Part shown: positions 24,860 through 34,449 of the stretch, piece after piece
Layout of the letters: every line of letters begins with the position of its first letter
Numbering within the stretch: position 1 is the stretch's first letter
Assembly: GCF_000421165.1 (NCBI RefSeq)
Contig: NZ_ATWI01000010.1
Location: forward strand, 62,001 to 126,000
Reading direction: 5' to 3'
Length of the DNA: 64,000 bases
DNA from: Marinobacter daepoensis DSM 16072
GTDB taxonomy: Bacteria > Pseudomonadota > Gammaproteobacteria > Pseudomonadales > Oleiphilaceae
Translations under genes and position numbers: made by a program
The notes under the pieces: generated by a model
Databases searched by the model: none
The model's input: the letters and a program-made list of their open reading frames with translations, nothing else
Told to the model about the DNA's origin: nothing

Positions 24860-24874
24860 TAATAACGATTATCA
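24860..24874 (-). promoter_or_regulatory. Fur box upstream of exbB-exbD-exbD-tonB
   Basis: On the minus strand TGATAAT-C-GTTATTA is a 7-1-7 inverted repeat close to the Fur consensus TGATAAT-N-ATTATCA, with two mismatches. It lies 35 bases before the exbB start in an AT-rich segment, where Fur would block the promoter in iron-replete cells. Confidence 0.75.
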
Positions 24875-24894
24875 GTAGATTTACAAGGGGTGTC

Positions 24895-25656
24895 TCAGCC
24901 CAGCCAGCCTGCGGAGCCGGCGGCTTGCCAGAGCAGACGAATGGCCAGCAAGGTCAGGACCAGGTTGAATGCCCGATGGAACCATTGGTTGTTGATGGAT
25001 CTGAGCAGATGCAGCCCCAGCCAGGTGCCGGCAAACCCGCAGGCAATCATGGCCAGGATGAACGCCAGCCAGTCGGAGAACACAAAGCCCGCAACCCCGA
25101 ACACCAGAGCCTTGGGGGCGTGCTGCAAGGTCATTGCGGTGCCAAAGGTAGCAACAGTGCGAAAGCGGTCGGTGTGGATCTGTTTGATAAAGGCGGCGAC
25201 AAGGGGGCCTGTCGCGCCGACAAACAGGCTGATGAAGCTGGTTGTGGCGGATGCGAAAAAGATGCCCGTCGGGCCGAAAGAGGCTTTCGGGAGCCCGGGG
25301 CCCCAACACAGGTACAGGACAAACAAGGCGATGCTCAGCTGCCACAAGTGGGCTGGGAGGTCCACCAGCAACCAGGCGCCCAGACCGGCCCCTGCCAGCA
25401 CCCCCGGTGCAAAGGCTGCAATCACCTTCCAGTCTATATGATGTCGGGTCAGCACGGCCCGGCCGCTGTTGGAACCCAGCTGGATCATGCCATGAACAGG
25501 AATAATGGCGGCCGGGGGCAGCCAGGAAGCCATCAGTACCAGGAGCAGCACGCCACCCCCTGCTCCCAGGGTCGCGGTAATCATTGATGTCACCATGGAG
25601 GCCATTAGCAAAAAGGCAATGACGCTGGTGCTCAGGACATCCGGAAACAGGCTCAT
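24895..25656 (-). CDS. TauE/SafE family membrane transporter
   Basis: A 253-residue membrane protein with about eight hydrophobic helices and the TauE/SafE signatures TLGAGGGVLLLVLMA near residue 30 and SFISLFVGATGPLVAAF near 145. The family exports sulfite, sulfoacetate and related organosulfur anions; the substrate here is unknown. The ATG giving MSLFPDVLST was chosen; a GTG three codons earlier is possible. The gene is divergent from the amidase and its stop is about 70 bases from the exbB start on the same strand. Confidence 0.9.
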   Translation of the reverse strand: MSLFPDVLSTSVIAFLLMASMVTSMITATLGAGGGVLLLVLMASWLPPAAIIPVHGMIQLGSNSGRAVLTRHHIDWKVIAAFAPGVLAGAGLGAWLLVDLPAHLWQLSIALFVLYLCWGPGLPKASFGPTGIFFASATTSFISLFVGATGPLVAAFIKQIHTDRFRTVATFGTAMTLQHAPKALVFGVAGFVFSDWLAFILAMIACGFAGTWLGLHLLRSINNQWFHRAFNLVLTLLAIRLLWQAAGSAGWLG

Positions 25657-25753
25657 GGAACTCACTCGGGTATTGGCGTAAGCTCCTGAGTTTCCGGTTT
25701 ATAGCGGGAATGTCCAGAGGACGTTAACCAGACAATAATAAGCAGGGTTGCCA

Positions 25754-27241
25754 ATGAAACCGTCCGAGTACCTGAGATACGATGCCACTGCCCTGGCCGA
25801 TCTGATTCGTCGGCGTGAAGTCTCCGGCCGGGAAGTTATTGAAGCCGCGATTGATCGTGCCGGCCAGGTCAATCCCCATCTTAACGCCATCTGTCATGCT
25901 CAGTTTGCAGATGCCATGGATCAGGATTTCCCTGAGGACGGTCTGTTCGCGGGGGTTCCGATGCTGCTTAAGGATCTTGCGCAGGAGCAGGCCGGGCATC
26001 CATGTACCAGTGGCAGCCGGTCCCTGCGAGACAACGTGGCCACCCGCGATTCGCAGTTTGTGAGCCGGGCCAGGGAGGCCGGCCTGGTGTTTCTTGGCCG
26101 CACCGCTACGCCGGAATTCGGCTTGAAGGCGGTGACCGAATCAACTCTCTGGGGCCCCAGCCGAAATCCCTGGGATACCGAACGCACGCCGGGAGGTTCC
26201 AGTGGTGGTTCTGGTGCGGCGGTCGCCGCGGGAATTGTACCGATGGCGGGGGCCAACGATGGTGGTGGGTCTATCCGGATACCGGCCGCTTATAACGGCC
26301 TGTTCGGGTTGAAACCCTCACGGGGGCGGATTTCTGCCGGCCCCCAAGTGGGAGAAGCCTGGACCGGCGCGTCCACAGATCATGTGGTTTCCCGAACGGT
26401 CCGAGACAGTGCTGCCATGCTGGACGTTCTGTCAGGCCCCGCCAGTGGTGATCCTTTCATGATCCCCGGTCCGTCTATGCCGTGGCGCGATCTGATGCAA
26501 CGGGCGCCCGGGCAGCTCCGGATTGGTGTGTTCACGTCGTCGCCCTATGAGACAGAGGTCGCCCCTGAGTGCGTGGCGGCGGTGGAAGAGACCGCAAGGC
26601 TGCTGGAGTCTCTGGGGCATCAGGTGGAATATGCTCGCCCGGACTTTGATGGTCCGGCGCTGGCCCGCTGTTATCTGGCCCTGTATTTCGGTGAGGTTTC
26701 TGCGCTGATGGATCGCGCGAAGTCGCAGTTTGGCGCCACAGACCGGGACTTTGAACTCGAAACCCGCCTGCTGGGAATGCTGGGGCAAGCCATGCCGTTG
26801 CCGGATTACGTGCGTCTCCGGCAGCAATGGAATGATTTTGCCCGGGCGCTTGGTGCTTATTTTGAGCGTTTTGATCTCTACCTGAGCCCTTCCACCGGGC
26901 AATTGCCTGCGCGAATTGGTGAAATGGAGACCCCCGCGCACCTGAAACTGGTGGCGCGGCTGATGCTGGGGCTGAAAGCGGGGAAGCTGGTGCATAAAAG
27001 CGGGCAGGTTGACCAAATGGCCCTGGAAAGCCTGGCCAGAACCCCGTTTACTCAATTGGCTAACCTGACGGGCACTCCAGCGATGTCGGTTCCTCTGCAC
27101 TGGAGTCGTGACGGACTGCCCGTCGGTGTGCAGTTTGGAGCGCCTCACGGGGGGGAAGAGCGCTTGTTGCAACTGGCAGCGCAACTGGAAGAGGCCAACC
27201 CATGGTTCAGTCATTATGAACGGCTGGAACAGGCGTTCTGA
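25754..27241 (+). CDS. Amidase-signature family hydrolase
   Basis: A 495-residue amidase-signature enzyme. The Ser-cisSer-Lys triad is visible as K73 (in LLKDLAQEQ), S150 in GGSSGGSG, and S173 in NDGGGSIRIPA, with spacing like 6-aminohexanoate cyclic-dimer hydrolase (NylA). It may act on linear or cyclic amides, and the true substrate is not evident. AGGG lies eight bases before the ATG; a TTG two codons upstream was rejected. It stands alone, divergent from the TauE-type transporter. Confidence 0.9.
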   Translation: MKPSEYLRYDATALADLIRRREVSGREVIEAAIDRAGQVNPHLNAICHAQFADAMDQDFPEDGLFAGVPMLLKDLAQEQAGHPCTSGSRSLRDNVATRDSQFVSRAREAGLVFLGRTATPEFGLKAVTESTLWGPSRNPWDTERTPGGSSGGSGAAVAAGIVPMAGANDGGGSIRIPAAYNGLFGLKPSRGRISAGPQVGEAWTGASTDHVVSRTVRDSAAMLDVLSGPASGDPFMIPGPSMPWRDLMQRAPGQLRIGVFTSSPYETEVAPECVAAVEETARLLESLGHQVEYARPDFDGPALARCYLALYFGEVSALMDRAKSQFGATDRDFELETRLLGMLGQAMPLPDYVRLRQQWNDFARALGAYFERFDLYLSPSTGQLPARIGEMETPAHLKLVARLMLGLKAGKLVHKSGQVDQMALESLARTPFTQLANLTGTPAMSVPLHWSRDGLPVGVQFGAPHGGEERLLQLAAQLEEANPWFSHYERLEQAF

Positions 27242-27384
27242 TAGAAAGAAAAAGAGCGCGCCCTGGGGGTTGTGATTCACCGGTACGAACACCACGTTTA
27301 TCTTTGCAACCGGAACAGGCTATGCTGTTAGACAGGGACATGAGTCCCGGACGAACCTGATGGCATCGAAGAGGCGAGCATCTT

Positions 27385-27996
27385 ATGAACCAATCGATGG
27401 CAATCGACGATCTGGTATCCGTAGCGCAGGCGGAAGCCATGGGGGAGCTGGATGCCCCGATGATGGCGATCGTCCTGTCCAGTGATCAGAGCTACGACCT
27501 TCCCATCAACTCTTTGGAGACCGATGCCGATAAGGCACGCTGGGGGCTTATTCTGAGGGCGGCCAGAGAGCATGTAGAGGCCGATGCGGTGGCGGTGCTC
27601 TACCCTGCCTGGACGACGATTCGCCGAAAGCCGGCTGAGGACGAGACCGTGTCGGAACAGAGTGCGTCGGAGGACGACGCTCAGGATGACGACAATGGCC
27701 CCATCGACACCCTGTTTGTGCAGTTGCATACCCGTGATCGTATTTACTGGCGGGGCTTCGAGCAGATCCGTGATCCACGTCATCAGCGCATCATCGGTTT
27801 CCGGAGGATCAAAGCGTTGTCGACCGATTACGACCGGGACAATGCGCCGTCGGTTGCGGCCTGGTTAAGCACACTGTTCGAACCGCTTCCGGATGAAGGT
27901 GAGGAAACTGCCGTTGACCGGGAGCTCGCCGACCTGCTGGAAGAGCCGGAAGTCAGCGCAGCACTCTACCCCCGGCAGATGCGCTCACTGCACTGA
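27385..27996 (+). CDS. Hypothetical acidic protein, unrecognised
   Basis: The 203-residue product is strongly acidic (DEGEETAVDRELADLLEEPE near the end, and a Glu/Asp-rich patch around residues 84-104), with no signal peptide or membrane segment. The first third has the pattern of a small alpha/beta domain and ends in LYPAW; a second half with RIYWRGFEQIRDP and GFRRIKALSTDY may form another. I recognise no family. AAGAGG lies upstream of the ATG. It ends 23 bases before the end of the convergent GGDEF-EAL gene. Confidence 0.7.
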   Translation: MNQSMAIDDLVSVAQAEAMGELDAPMMAIVLSSDQSYDLPINSLETDADKARWGLILRAAREHVEADAVAVLYPAWTTIRRKPAEDETVSEQSASEDDAQDDDNGPIDTLFVQLHTRDRIYWRGFEQIRDPRHQRIIGFRRIKALSTDYDRDNAPSVAAWLSTLFEPLPDEGEETAVDRELADLLEEPEVSAALYPRQMRSLH

Positions 27997-28019
27997 GAGC
28001 CATGCGGGTTTCCCCGCCA

Positions 28020-30686
28020 CTAGCGATGGTGGCGGAGAAATTCTAAAAACTCGCCGGCAGGGAGCGGCTTGCAGAATAGGTAGCCCTGTATCTCGTCACA
28101 ACCATTCTCTTTCAGAAACGCCAACTGAGCCTGTGTTTCCACCCCTTCAGCCACAACGGTCATGTTGAGGCTGTGCGCGAGTGTGATGATGGTGCGGACA
28201 ATTGCGCCGCTCTCGGTGTCGTGCGCGATGTCGGCCACGAAGCTGCGATCTATCTTCAGCACGTCAATGGGAAAGTGTTTGAGGTAGGTCAGGCTGGAAT
28301 AGCCGGTGCCGAAATCATCCAGTGCCACGCAGACACCGATGTCTCGAAGTGCCTGTAACTGGCGCACTGCCGCCTCCATGTGCGTCATGAGGGCTGTTTC
28401 CGTTACCTCCAGGGTCAGGAGCCTGGGCGGCAATTGCAGGCTCTCCAGAGCCTGAATGATCTGCTCGGACAGGCGTTGGTGACCAAACTGATGGGCCGAG
28501 ATGTTGATGGCGACCCGGATGTTCTGATCTTCCTTGTCACGCCACTCGGAGATCTGCCGGGTTGCGTCCTCAATGATCCAGGCTCCGATCGGCAGGATTA
28601 ATCCGGTGTCCTCTGCGATAGGAATGAAGTCTGTGGGAGAAATCATCCCGAGCTGGGGGTGGCGCCACCGAATCAGTGCTTCGGTGCTTCGGATCGTGTT
28701 GCTGCTGAGATCGAGTTTCGGCTGATACCAAAGAGACAGTTCGTGCCGGCTTATGGCGTTTCGCAAGGATTGTTCCAGATAGAGCCGCTCCCGCATCCGG
28801 TTATTCATATCGGCTGAGTAGAACTGAAAGCCGTTACGTCCCAGGTCTTTGGCCCGGTACATGGCGGTATCAGCGTTTCGGAAGAGCTCATCTCCAGACT
28901 CGCCGTCTTTGGGATAGATGGCGATACCGATGCTGGCGGACGCCACGATTTCGTGACCTTTGATGACAATCTTCCTTTCAAACTGGCGAAGCAGCTTCTG
29001 CGCCAGGGCAACAGCGGAGTGTTCGTTCCGGACGTTTGTGCTCAGGATCATGAACTCGTCGCCTCCCAGCCGCGCCACGGTGTCGCTTTCTCGTACGCAC
29101 TGAATCATTCGGGCGGCGACCCGTTGAATCAGCCGGTCACCGATGGCGTGTCCCAAACCATCGTTCACCCGTTTAAACTGATCGAGATCCAGCAATAGAA
29201 CGGCCAGATTGGTTTTTTCCCGGTTGGCCTGGGCGATGGCGTGGTCGAGCCTGTCCCGGAGCAGGTTGCGGTTGGGCAGGCCGGTCAGGTCGTCATGATT
29301 CGCCTGATACTCCAGGGCGGCCTCATAGCGCTTTCGATCCGTCACGTCGTTGAAGACACTGATGAAGTGGGCAACGTCACCCTGATCGTTGTGGACGGCG
29401 GCCAGAGCCACCTCGTTCCAGAACAGGCTGCCGTCCTTCCGGTAGTTTCTGAGTATCGCCCGGGCGGAGCCCCCATGGCGCATGCAGTTCCGTAGCCGGT
29501 CCAGGCCGGGTTGCTCGTGATCATTGGCCAGCAGAAAGCGAGGGCTCATGCCCAGAATTTCGTCGTGGGTGTAGCCGGTCATGAGACTGAAAGCCCGGTT
29601 GGCGTAGATCACCGGGTTGTCCCTGGTTTTATCCGCCAGGCAGATCACAATGCCGTTGCTGCTTTCTTCAATGGCTCGATCGTACAACTGAAGCTTGCGG
29701 GCCCGGCTCTCCAGCTGCAGGTACAGGCTGCGGTTTTCATAGACCCTTCCGGCCATGGCTGCGTGGGAGCTGCACAACCACTCGTCCTCTTCGGTAAATG
29801 GCTGGTCGTCCAGGCGGTTGACCAGGCAAACCCAGCCGTAGACTTCGGTCGCGGACATGATGGGTGAGATGACGCAGGCTCGGACAGGGGGGTAGCCTTC
29901 GGGCAAGCCAATCCGCAGGTTGTGTTGTCCGGCGGCGTGGAGCCTTTTGGTGGTCTTATCCCGCAGAACCACCCCGGGCAGGCCGCCGTCGAAATCCGGG
30001 CAGGCTAGCCCTTGTTTGCTGTCGGGCGAAAAACCACTCAGGAACAGGCGAATCTGCTGGCCGCCATTGTGGTTCTCGTTGACGCACAGAATGCCATAGC
30101 AGGCGCCCACCAATGCCCGGGCATCGCGACAGATGGTTTCCAGCATACGTCCGGCGTCCCGCATTCCGGATAGCTGTAGGTTGATCTCGGTCAGGGCGGC
30201 AAGGCGCCGGTTCGCCTTTTCCAGTTCGTCACTTTTACGGGACAAAGTGTCGGTGAGAATGCGTGTGTGCTCTGCCTCGAACCGGTTTTCGTCCACCGGA
30301 GGTGCGGGAGCGGTTTCTTCCGGGCGCAGTGCGCTCCCAATGGCTTCCAGGACATCTTCGGGGACACAGGGTTTGAAAATGATCCGTTTAACGCCCAACT
30401 GGTTGGCCAGGGTACGCGCCTCGTCTTCGCGATAGTTGGCCGTATAGAACATGATCTCTGTTTCTGCGATATCGGGGGTCTGACGCACCTGGCGCACAAA
30501 ATCATATCCGTCCATTACAGGCATCAGAAGATCGCAGATCACCAGGTCAGGTCTGTGCTTTCGCACGACGGCCAGGGCCTGCTCTCCGTCCGGGGCTTCC
30601 AGAATGTTGTGCCCCAGATAGCCGGCCAGGGAAGCGACCAGTTCCCGGTTTGGTTCGTGATCATCAACAATGAGTATTGTTGCCAT
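28020..30686 (-). CDS. Response regulator with REC-GAF-PAS-GGDEF-EAL domains
   Basis: An 888-residue c-di-GMP switch protein. The receiver domain (1-120) has acidic residues at 8-9, phospho-acceptor D52 and K105. A coiled linker leads to a GAF domain (about 165-320), a PAS domain (about 340-450), a GGDEF domain (from about 460; RLGGDEF active site with RESD I-site) and an EAL domain (from about 625). The EAL motif reads TEALIRW, with DDFGTGYSS and VAEGVET intact, so both synthesis and hydrolysis look possible. It is the third gene of a kinase-receiver-effector operon, with GGGAG before the ATG. Confidence 0.93.
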   Translation of the reverse strand: MATILIVDDHEPNRELVASLAGYLGHNILEAPDGEQALAVVRKHRPDLVICDLLMPVMDGYDFVRQVRQTPDIAETEIMFYTANYREDEARTLANQLGVKRIIFKPCVPEDVLEAIGSALRPEETAPAPPVDENRFEAEHTRILTDTLSRKSDELEKANRRLAALTEINLQLSGMRDAGRMLETICRDARALVGACYGILCVNENHNGGQQIRLFLSGFSPDSKQGLACPDFDGGLPGVVLRDKTTKRLHAAGQHNLRIGLPEGYPPVRACVISPIMSATEVYGWVCLVNRLDDQPFTEEDEWLCSSHAAMAGRVYENRSLYLQLESRARKLQLYDRAIEESSNGIVICLADKTRDNPVIYANRAFSLMTGYTHDEILGMSPRFLLANDHEQPGLDRLRNCMRHGGSARAILRNYRKDGSLFWNEVALAAVHNDQGDVAHFISVFNDVTDRKRYEAALEYQANHDDLTGLPNRNLLRDRLDHAIAQANREKTNLAVLLLDLDQFKRVNDGLGHAIGDRLIQRVAARMIQCVRESDTVARLGGDEFMILSTNVRNEHSAVALAQKLLRQFERKIVIKGHEIVASASIGIAIYPKDGESGDELFRNADTAMYRAKDLGRNGFQFYSADMNNRMRERLYLEQSLRNAISRHELSLWYQPKLDLSSNTIRSTEALIRWRHPQLGMISPTDFIPIAEDTGLILPIGAWIIEDATRQISEWRDKEDQNIRVAINISAHQFGHQRLSEQIIQALESLQLPPRLLTLEVTETALMTHMEAAVRQLQALRDIGVCVALDDFGTGYSSLTYLKHFPIDVLKIDRSFVADIAHDTESGAIVRTIITLAHSLNMTVVAEGVETQAQLAFLKENGCDEIQGYLFCKPLPAGEFLEFLRHHR

Positions 30687-30718
30687 GGTGTCGCTCTCCC
30701 TGAATCGACAGGCCGGGG

Positions 30719-31105
30719 CTAGGGGTTATCGGATGGCAGCCATTCGCGCACCTGATCGACAAAGCGCTCGGGGTCTATTGGCTTGGAGATGTAGCCATTA
30801 AATCCCGCCTGAAGAATTTCCTGTTCGTCGCCTTCCATGGAGAACGCCGTGATTGCGACCACGGGGAGGCAGGCCAGCAGAGGATCTGCGCGCAGGGCCC
30901 GGAGCAGCTGATAGCCGTCCATCTCGGGCATCTGGATATCGCTCAGGATCAGATCCAGATGAGCACCAAGGCCAAGTGCTGTATTCAAGCCCTGAAGGCC
31001 ATCCTCTGCCCGAAAGACCTGGAAACCATAATGTTCCAGAAGGTATGCCGCGAGCTCGAGGCTTGCCTGATCATCTTCGACTAGCAGGATCGCGGCATTC
31101 ATCAT
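30719..31105 (-). CDS. Single-domain response regulator (CheY-like receiver)
   Basis: The 128-residue product is a receiver domain only: acidic pair D11/D12, phospho-acceptor D56 in SDIQMPEMDGY, and K108 in YISKPIDP. It has no output domain and so acts by phosphotransfer or protein contact, for example passing phosphate from the upstream kinase to the downstream REC-GGDEF-EAL protein. The ATG overlaps the TGA of the kinase gene (TGATG), which implies coupled translation. A GTG one codon earlier is possible. Confidence 0.93.
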   Translation of the reverse strand: MMNAAILLVEDDQASLELAAYLLEHYGFQVFRAEDGLQGLNTALGLGAHLDLILSDIQMPEMDGYQLLRALRADPLLACLPVVAITAFSMEGDEQEILQAGFNGYISKPIDPERFVDQVREWLPSDNP

Positions 31106-32544
31106 CACGTCCCCGGTAAGCGCAATAGGAATTCAGAGCCCTCAGCGCCAGAGCTCCTGAGACTGATATCGCCGCCCAGCTGTGTTGCCAGTTTCTGGCT
31201 CAGATAAAGCCCCAGCCCCGTGCCTTCTGTGCGGCGGGACGAAAGCACCCCCCGGGAGAATGGCTGGAACAGGTTCTGTTGCGCGGCGGGATCAATTCCG
31301 GGACCGGTATCACGTACCGACACCGCAGGCTGGCCCTGATCGTCACGGACCAATGTGACTTGCACCCCGCCCTCACTGGTGAACTTCAGGCCGTTGCTGA
31401 TCAGGTTCATCAGGATCTGGCTCAGCGCGCGCCGGTCGGTGTTCAGGTTGATGGGCTGGTCCGGGAGGTGCAAGGTCAGTTGCAGGCTTTTTTCCCGGGC
31501 TTGCAGGCTGAAGGTGCCGTGCAGCTCCTCCAGTAACTGGTTCAGGTTGACCGGCTCAGGATTCAGCTCCAGCTTTCCGGCATCAATCTTGGCCACGTCG
31601 AGTAAGTCATTGATGAGTGAGAGCAGGTGTTGTGCGCTGGACCGAACGGTGCCGAGCTGCTTTTCCTGATCATCGTTCAGGGGGCCGGGAAGCCGCATTA
31701 ACAGGGTGCCAGTGAATCCGATGATGGCATTGAGGGGGGTGCGGAGTTCATGGCTCATGCTCGCCAGAAACTGGTCTTTGGCTTTGTTGGCCATGGCGAG
31801 TTCCTGATTTTTTTCCTGGAGCGCGCGCTCAAAGCGCTTGCGCTCTGTGATGTCCCGGATCGCACTGGAGACCAGCAGGCCCTCTTCGGTTTCCAGTGGG
31901 CTGAGGCTGATTTCGATGGGAAATTCAATCCCGCCCTGGCGGAGCCCGAAAAGCTCCAGTCCCATGCCCATCGGGCGTACACGCGGGTCGGCAAAAAAGC
32001 CGGAGCGATGGCCAACGTGGTTGCCCCGGTACCGCTGGGGCATGAGAATTTCGACGTTCTCACCAATCAGGTCATCCCGATGGTAGCCAAACAGCAATTC
32101 GGCCTGGGAGTTGACCAGTACGATCTGGCCATCCTGCTTTACGATCACAATGGCATCCGGCGCCGATTCGAGAAGTCCGCGGAATTTTTGCTCGGCCCGC
32201 CTCAGTTCGGAGACATCCCGAATGACGGTGACGGTCAAGGGGGTGCCGTGAATCAGGACCGGGCTCTGGATGAGTTCGACCGGGAAGGAAAAACCGTTGC
32301 CTGAACGGCAAAGCCCCTGGCTGGAACGGCTGTGATCCTGGTCATGGGAGTCAAGGCTGAGTGCCCGGTTGTCACTGTCGGTCAGCTCGATGAGATCTGC
32401 CAGTGACTGGCCCATGGCTTCTGCCCTGGGATATCCCAGTAAGGCTTCTGCTCCAGGATTCCAGTCCTGAACGATGCCGGCAGGTGACAGCAGGACAACG
32501 GCATCTGCTGAGGGAGGTCTGAAAGTGGTGCTCTCCGTTTTCAC
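31105..32544 (-). CDS. Sensor histidine kinase with two PAS domains, cytoplasmic
   Basis: A 479-residue soluble kinase with no membrane segment. Two PAS domains span about residues 12-110 and 120-235, followed by a HisKA domain with H265 in [16 protein letters not shown], and a HATPase with N-box [16 protein letters not shown] and TEGTGLGLY. It should phosphorylate the lone receiver and the REC-GGDEF-EAL protein encoded next to it. The GTG start is set by AGGGAG nine bases upstream; a frame extending 36 codons earlier has no suitable start site. Confidence 0.93.
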   Translation of the reverse strand: MKTESTTFRPPSADAVVLLSPAGIVQDWNPGAEALLGYPRAEAMGQSLADLIELTDSDNRALSLDSHDQDHSRSSQGLCRSGNGFSFPVELIQSPVLIHGTPLTVTVIRDVSELRRAEQKFRGLLESAPDAIVIVKQDGQIVLVNSQAELLFGYHRDDLIGENVEILMPQRYRGNHVGHRSGFFADPRVRPMGMGLELFGLRQGGIEFPIEISLSPLETEEGLLVSSAIRDITERKRFERALQEKNQELAMANKAKDQFLASMSHELRTPLNAIIGFTGTLLMRLPGPLNDDQEKQLGTVRSSAQHLLSLINDLLDVAKIDAGKLELNPEPVNLNQLLEELHGTFSLQAREKSLQLTLHLPDQPINLNTDRRALSQILMNLISNGLKFTSEGGVQVTLVRDDQGQPAVSVRDTGPGIDPAAQQNLFQPFSRGVLSSRRTEGTGLGLYLSQKLATQLGGDISLRSSGAEGSEFLLRLPGT

Positions 32545-32745
32545 AACGATGCGCTCCCTGCTGTCTGAAAAGTGTACGTACTCCCCACGGAAACAAGTAT
32601 GGTCAATATGCCCGGATTTGCCAGTGGAAGGCATCATAGGTGATAAGGGCAACTACCCACGGTTCCTGGCCGCGTCGGATTCGGGTTTGGCGGCCGAATA
32701 GGCTATAATCGCCGGTTTTAACGACGCATCTGCAAGGCACTGATC

Positions 32746-33753
32746 GTGATTGTATTTGACCAGGTAGAAAAGTCGTACCAGGTGGCGGGCCGGGCGATCC
32801 CCGCGCTTCATCCCACCAGTATGACCATCGAAACCGGTGAGGTGTTCGGCATCGTCGGCCACTCCGGTGCAGGCAAGTCCACGCTTGTCCGGCTGATCAA
32901 CAGGCTGGAGCCCTCCACTGGCGGTCGCATTCTCATCGACGATGAGGATATTACCCGTTACAGCGCCGCCGAGTTGCGGGCGTTCCGGCGCAAGGTCGGC
33001 ATGATTTTCCAGCACTTCAATCTGCTGGCATCCAAGACCGTGGCGGACAATATTGCATTCCCTATGAAGCTGGCGGGCATTTACTCGAAGGCTGACATTC
33101 GCAGCCGCGTTGACGAATTGCTGGCCCGGGTCAGCCTCAGTGATCATGCCAGTAAATACCCGTCTCAGTTGTCCGGGGGACAAAAGCAGCGTGTTGGTAT
33201 TGCCCGGGCGCTGGCCTGTCGGCCTACAATCCTGTTGTGCGATGAGGCCACCAGCGCGCTGGACCCGCAAACCACTCAGTCGGTGTTAAAACTGCTGGCG
33301 GACCTTAACCGGGAACTGGGTTTGACCATTGTTCTGATTACCCACGAAATGGACGTGGTTCGCCGGGTCTGTGACCGGGTCGCGGTGATGGATGCCGGGC
33401 GTGTAGTGGAGATGGGGCCGGTCAGTGAGGTGTTCCTGCACCCGCAACATCCGACCACCCGGGATTTTGTGTTTGAAAGTGAGAACGTAGACCACGATGA
33501 GCTGCAGGAAGACCTGCAAAAGGCGGAAGGTCGTATTCTGCGCCTGACCTTCAAGGGTGAATCTACCTACCGGCCCCTGCTGGGCAGTGTCGCCCGGGAA
33601 TCGGGGGTTGATTTCAGTATCCTGTCTGGTCGCATTGATCACATCAAGGATACGCCCTACGGTCAGCTCACCCTGTCGCTGGTTGGTGGCGATCTCGAGG
33701 TCGCCATGAAGGCCCTGGAAGCGGCTGAGGTTCATGTGGAGGTGGTGCGCTGA
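32746..33753 (+). CDS. metN: Methionine ABC transporter ATP-binding protein MetN
   Basis: MetN powers import of D/L-methionine through MetI. The 335-residue protein has Walker [10 protein letters not shown], signature LSGGQKQR, Walker [13 protein letters not shown], and the C-terminal NIL ligand-sensing domain (from about residue 265) that mediates trans-inhibition by methionine. The GTG start follows a TATAAT -10 (32704-32709) without a strong -35. The stop codon overlaps the metI start (TGATG). It is the first gene of metNIQ. Confidence 0.95.
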   Translation: MIVFDQVEKSYQVAGRAIPALHPTSMTIETGEVFGIVGHSGAGKSTLVRLINRLEPSTGGRILIDDEDITRYSAAELRAFRRKVGMIFQHFNLLASKTVADNIAFPMKLAGIYSKADIRSRVDELLARVSLSDHASKYPSQLSGGQKQRVGIARALACRPTILLCDEATSALDPQTTQSVLKLLADLNRELGLTIVLITHEMDVVRRVCDRVAVMDAGRVVEMGPVSEVFLHPQHPTTRDFVFESENVDHDELQEDLQKAEGRILRLTFKGESTYRPLLGSVARESGVDFSILSGRIDHIKDTPYGQLTLSLVGGDLEVAMKALEAAEVHVEVVR

Positions 33754-34430
33754 TGGAAGCCTTGATGGAAACCCTGATGGGGAACGTGGACTGGGCCGAA
33801 ATCGGCTGGGCCAGCTGGGATACTCTGGTGATGGTGGGCATGTCGCTGCTGTTCAGTGTCCTGATTGGCCTGCCGATCGGTGTGCTGCTGTTCCTCACCG
33901 GCAAGCGCCAGTTGCTGGAGCAACCTGTGGCCTATGCTGTCCTGTCCTTCATTGTGAACGTGTTGCGCTCGGTGCCTTTCATCATTCTGCTGATTGTGAT
34001 GATTCCGTTCACCGTCATGCTGATTGGTACGTCTCTGGGGGTCGCGGGAGCGATACCACCGTTGGTGGCCGGTGGTGCGCCCTTCTTTGCCCGGCTTGTG
34101 GAAACCTCTCTGAGGGAGGTGGACCGGGGAATCATTGAGGCAACCCAGGCCATGGGGGCGAATGTGCGCCAGATCATCTTCGGTGCCTTGCTGCCGGAAG
34201 CGCTTCCCGGCATTATCGCGGGTATTACCGTAACGGCGATTACCCTGGTGTCCTACGCGGCTATGTCTGGTGTGATTGGCGGTGGTGGCTTGGGGGATCT
34301 GGCGATTCGTTTCGGGTATCAGCGCTTCCAGACCGACGTGATGGTAATCACGGTGGCCTTGCTGGTGATCTTTGTGCAGGTGTTGCAGATGGCAGGTGAT
34401 CGCCTGGTTCTGCATTTCAGCCGAAAATAA
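33753..34430 (+). CDS. metI: Methionine ABC transporter permease MetI
   Basis: The 225-residue permease has about five membrane helices and the EAA coupling loop EATQAMGANVRQIIFGALLPEALP (about residues 127-150) that contacts MetN. The N-terminal segment [14 protein letters not shown] is typical of MetI. It overlaps metN by one base at ATG, so both are probably translated together in equal amounts. Confidence 0.95.
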   Translation: MEALMETLMGNVDWAEIGWASWDTLVMVGMSLLFSVLIGLPIGVLLFLTGKRQLLEQPVAYAVLSFIVNVLRSVPFIILLIVMIPFTVMLIGTSLGVAGAIPPLVAGGAPFFARLVETSLREVDRGIIEATQAMGANVRQIIFGALLPEALPGIIAGITVTAITLVSYAAMSGVIGGGGLGDLAIRFGYQRFQTDVMVITVALLVIFVQVLQMAGDRLVLHFSRK

Positions 34431-34449
34431 TTAACGCAGGAGATTTGTG

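Noticed and set aside
30719..32544. Hybrid kinase with fused receiver
   Set aside because: The kinase has its own stop codon and the receiver its own start (TGATG); they are separate genes.
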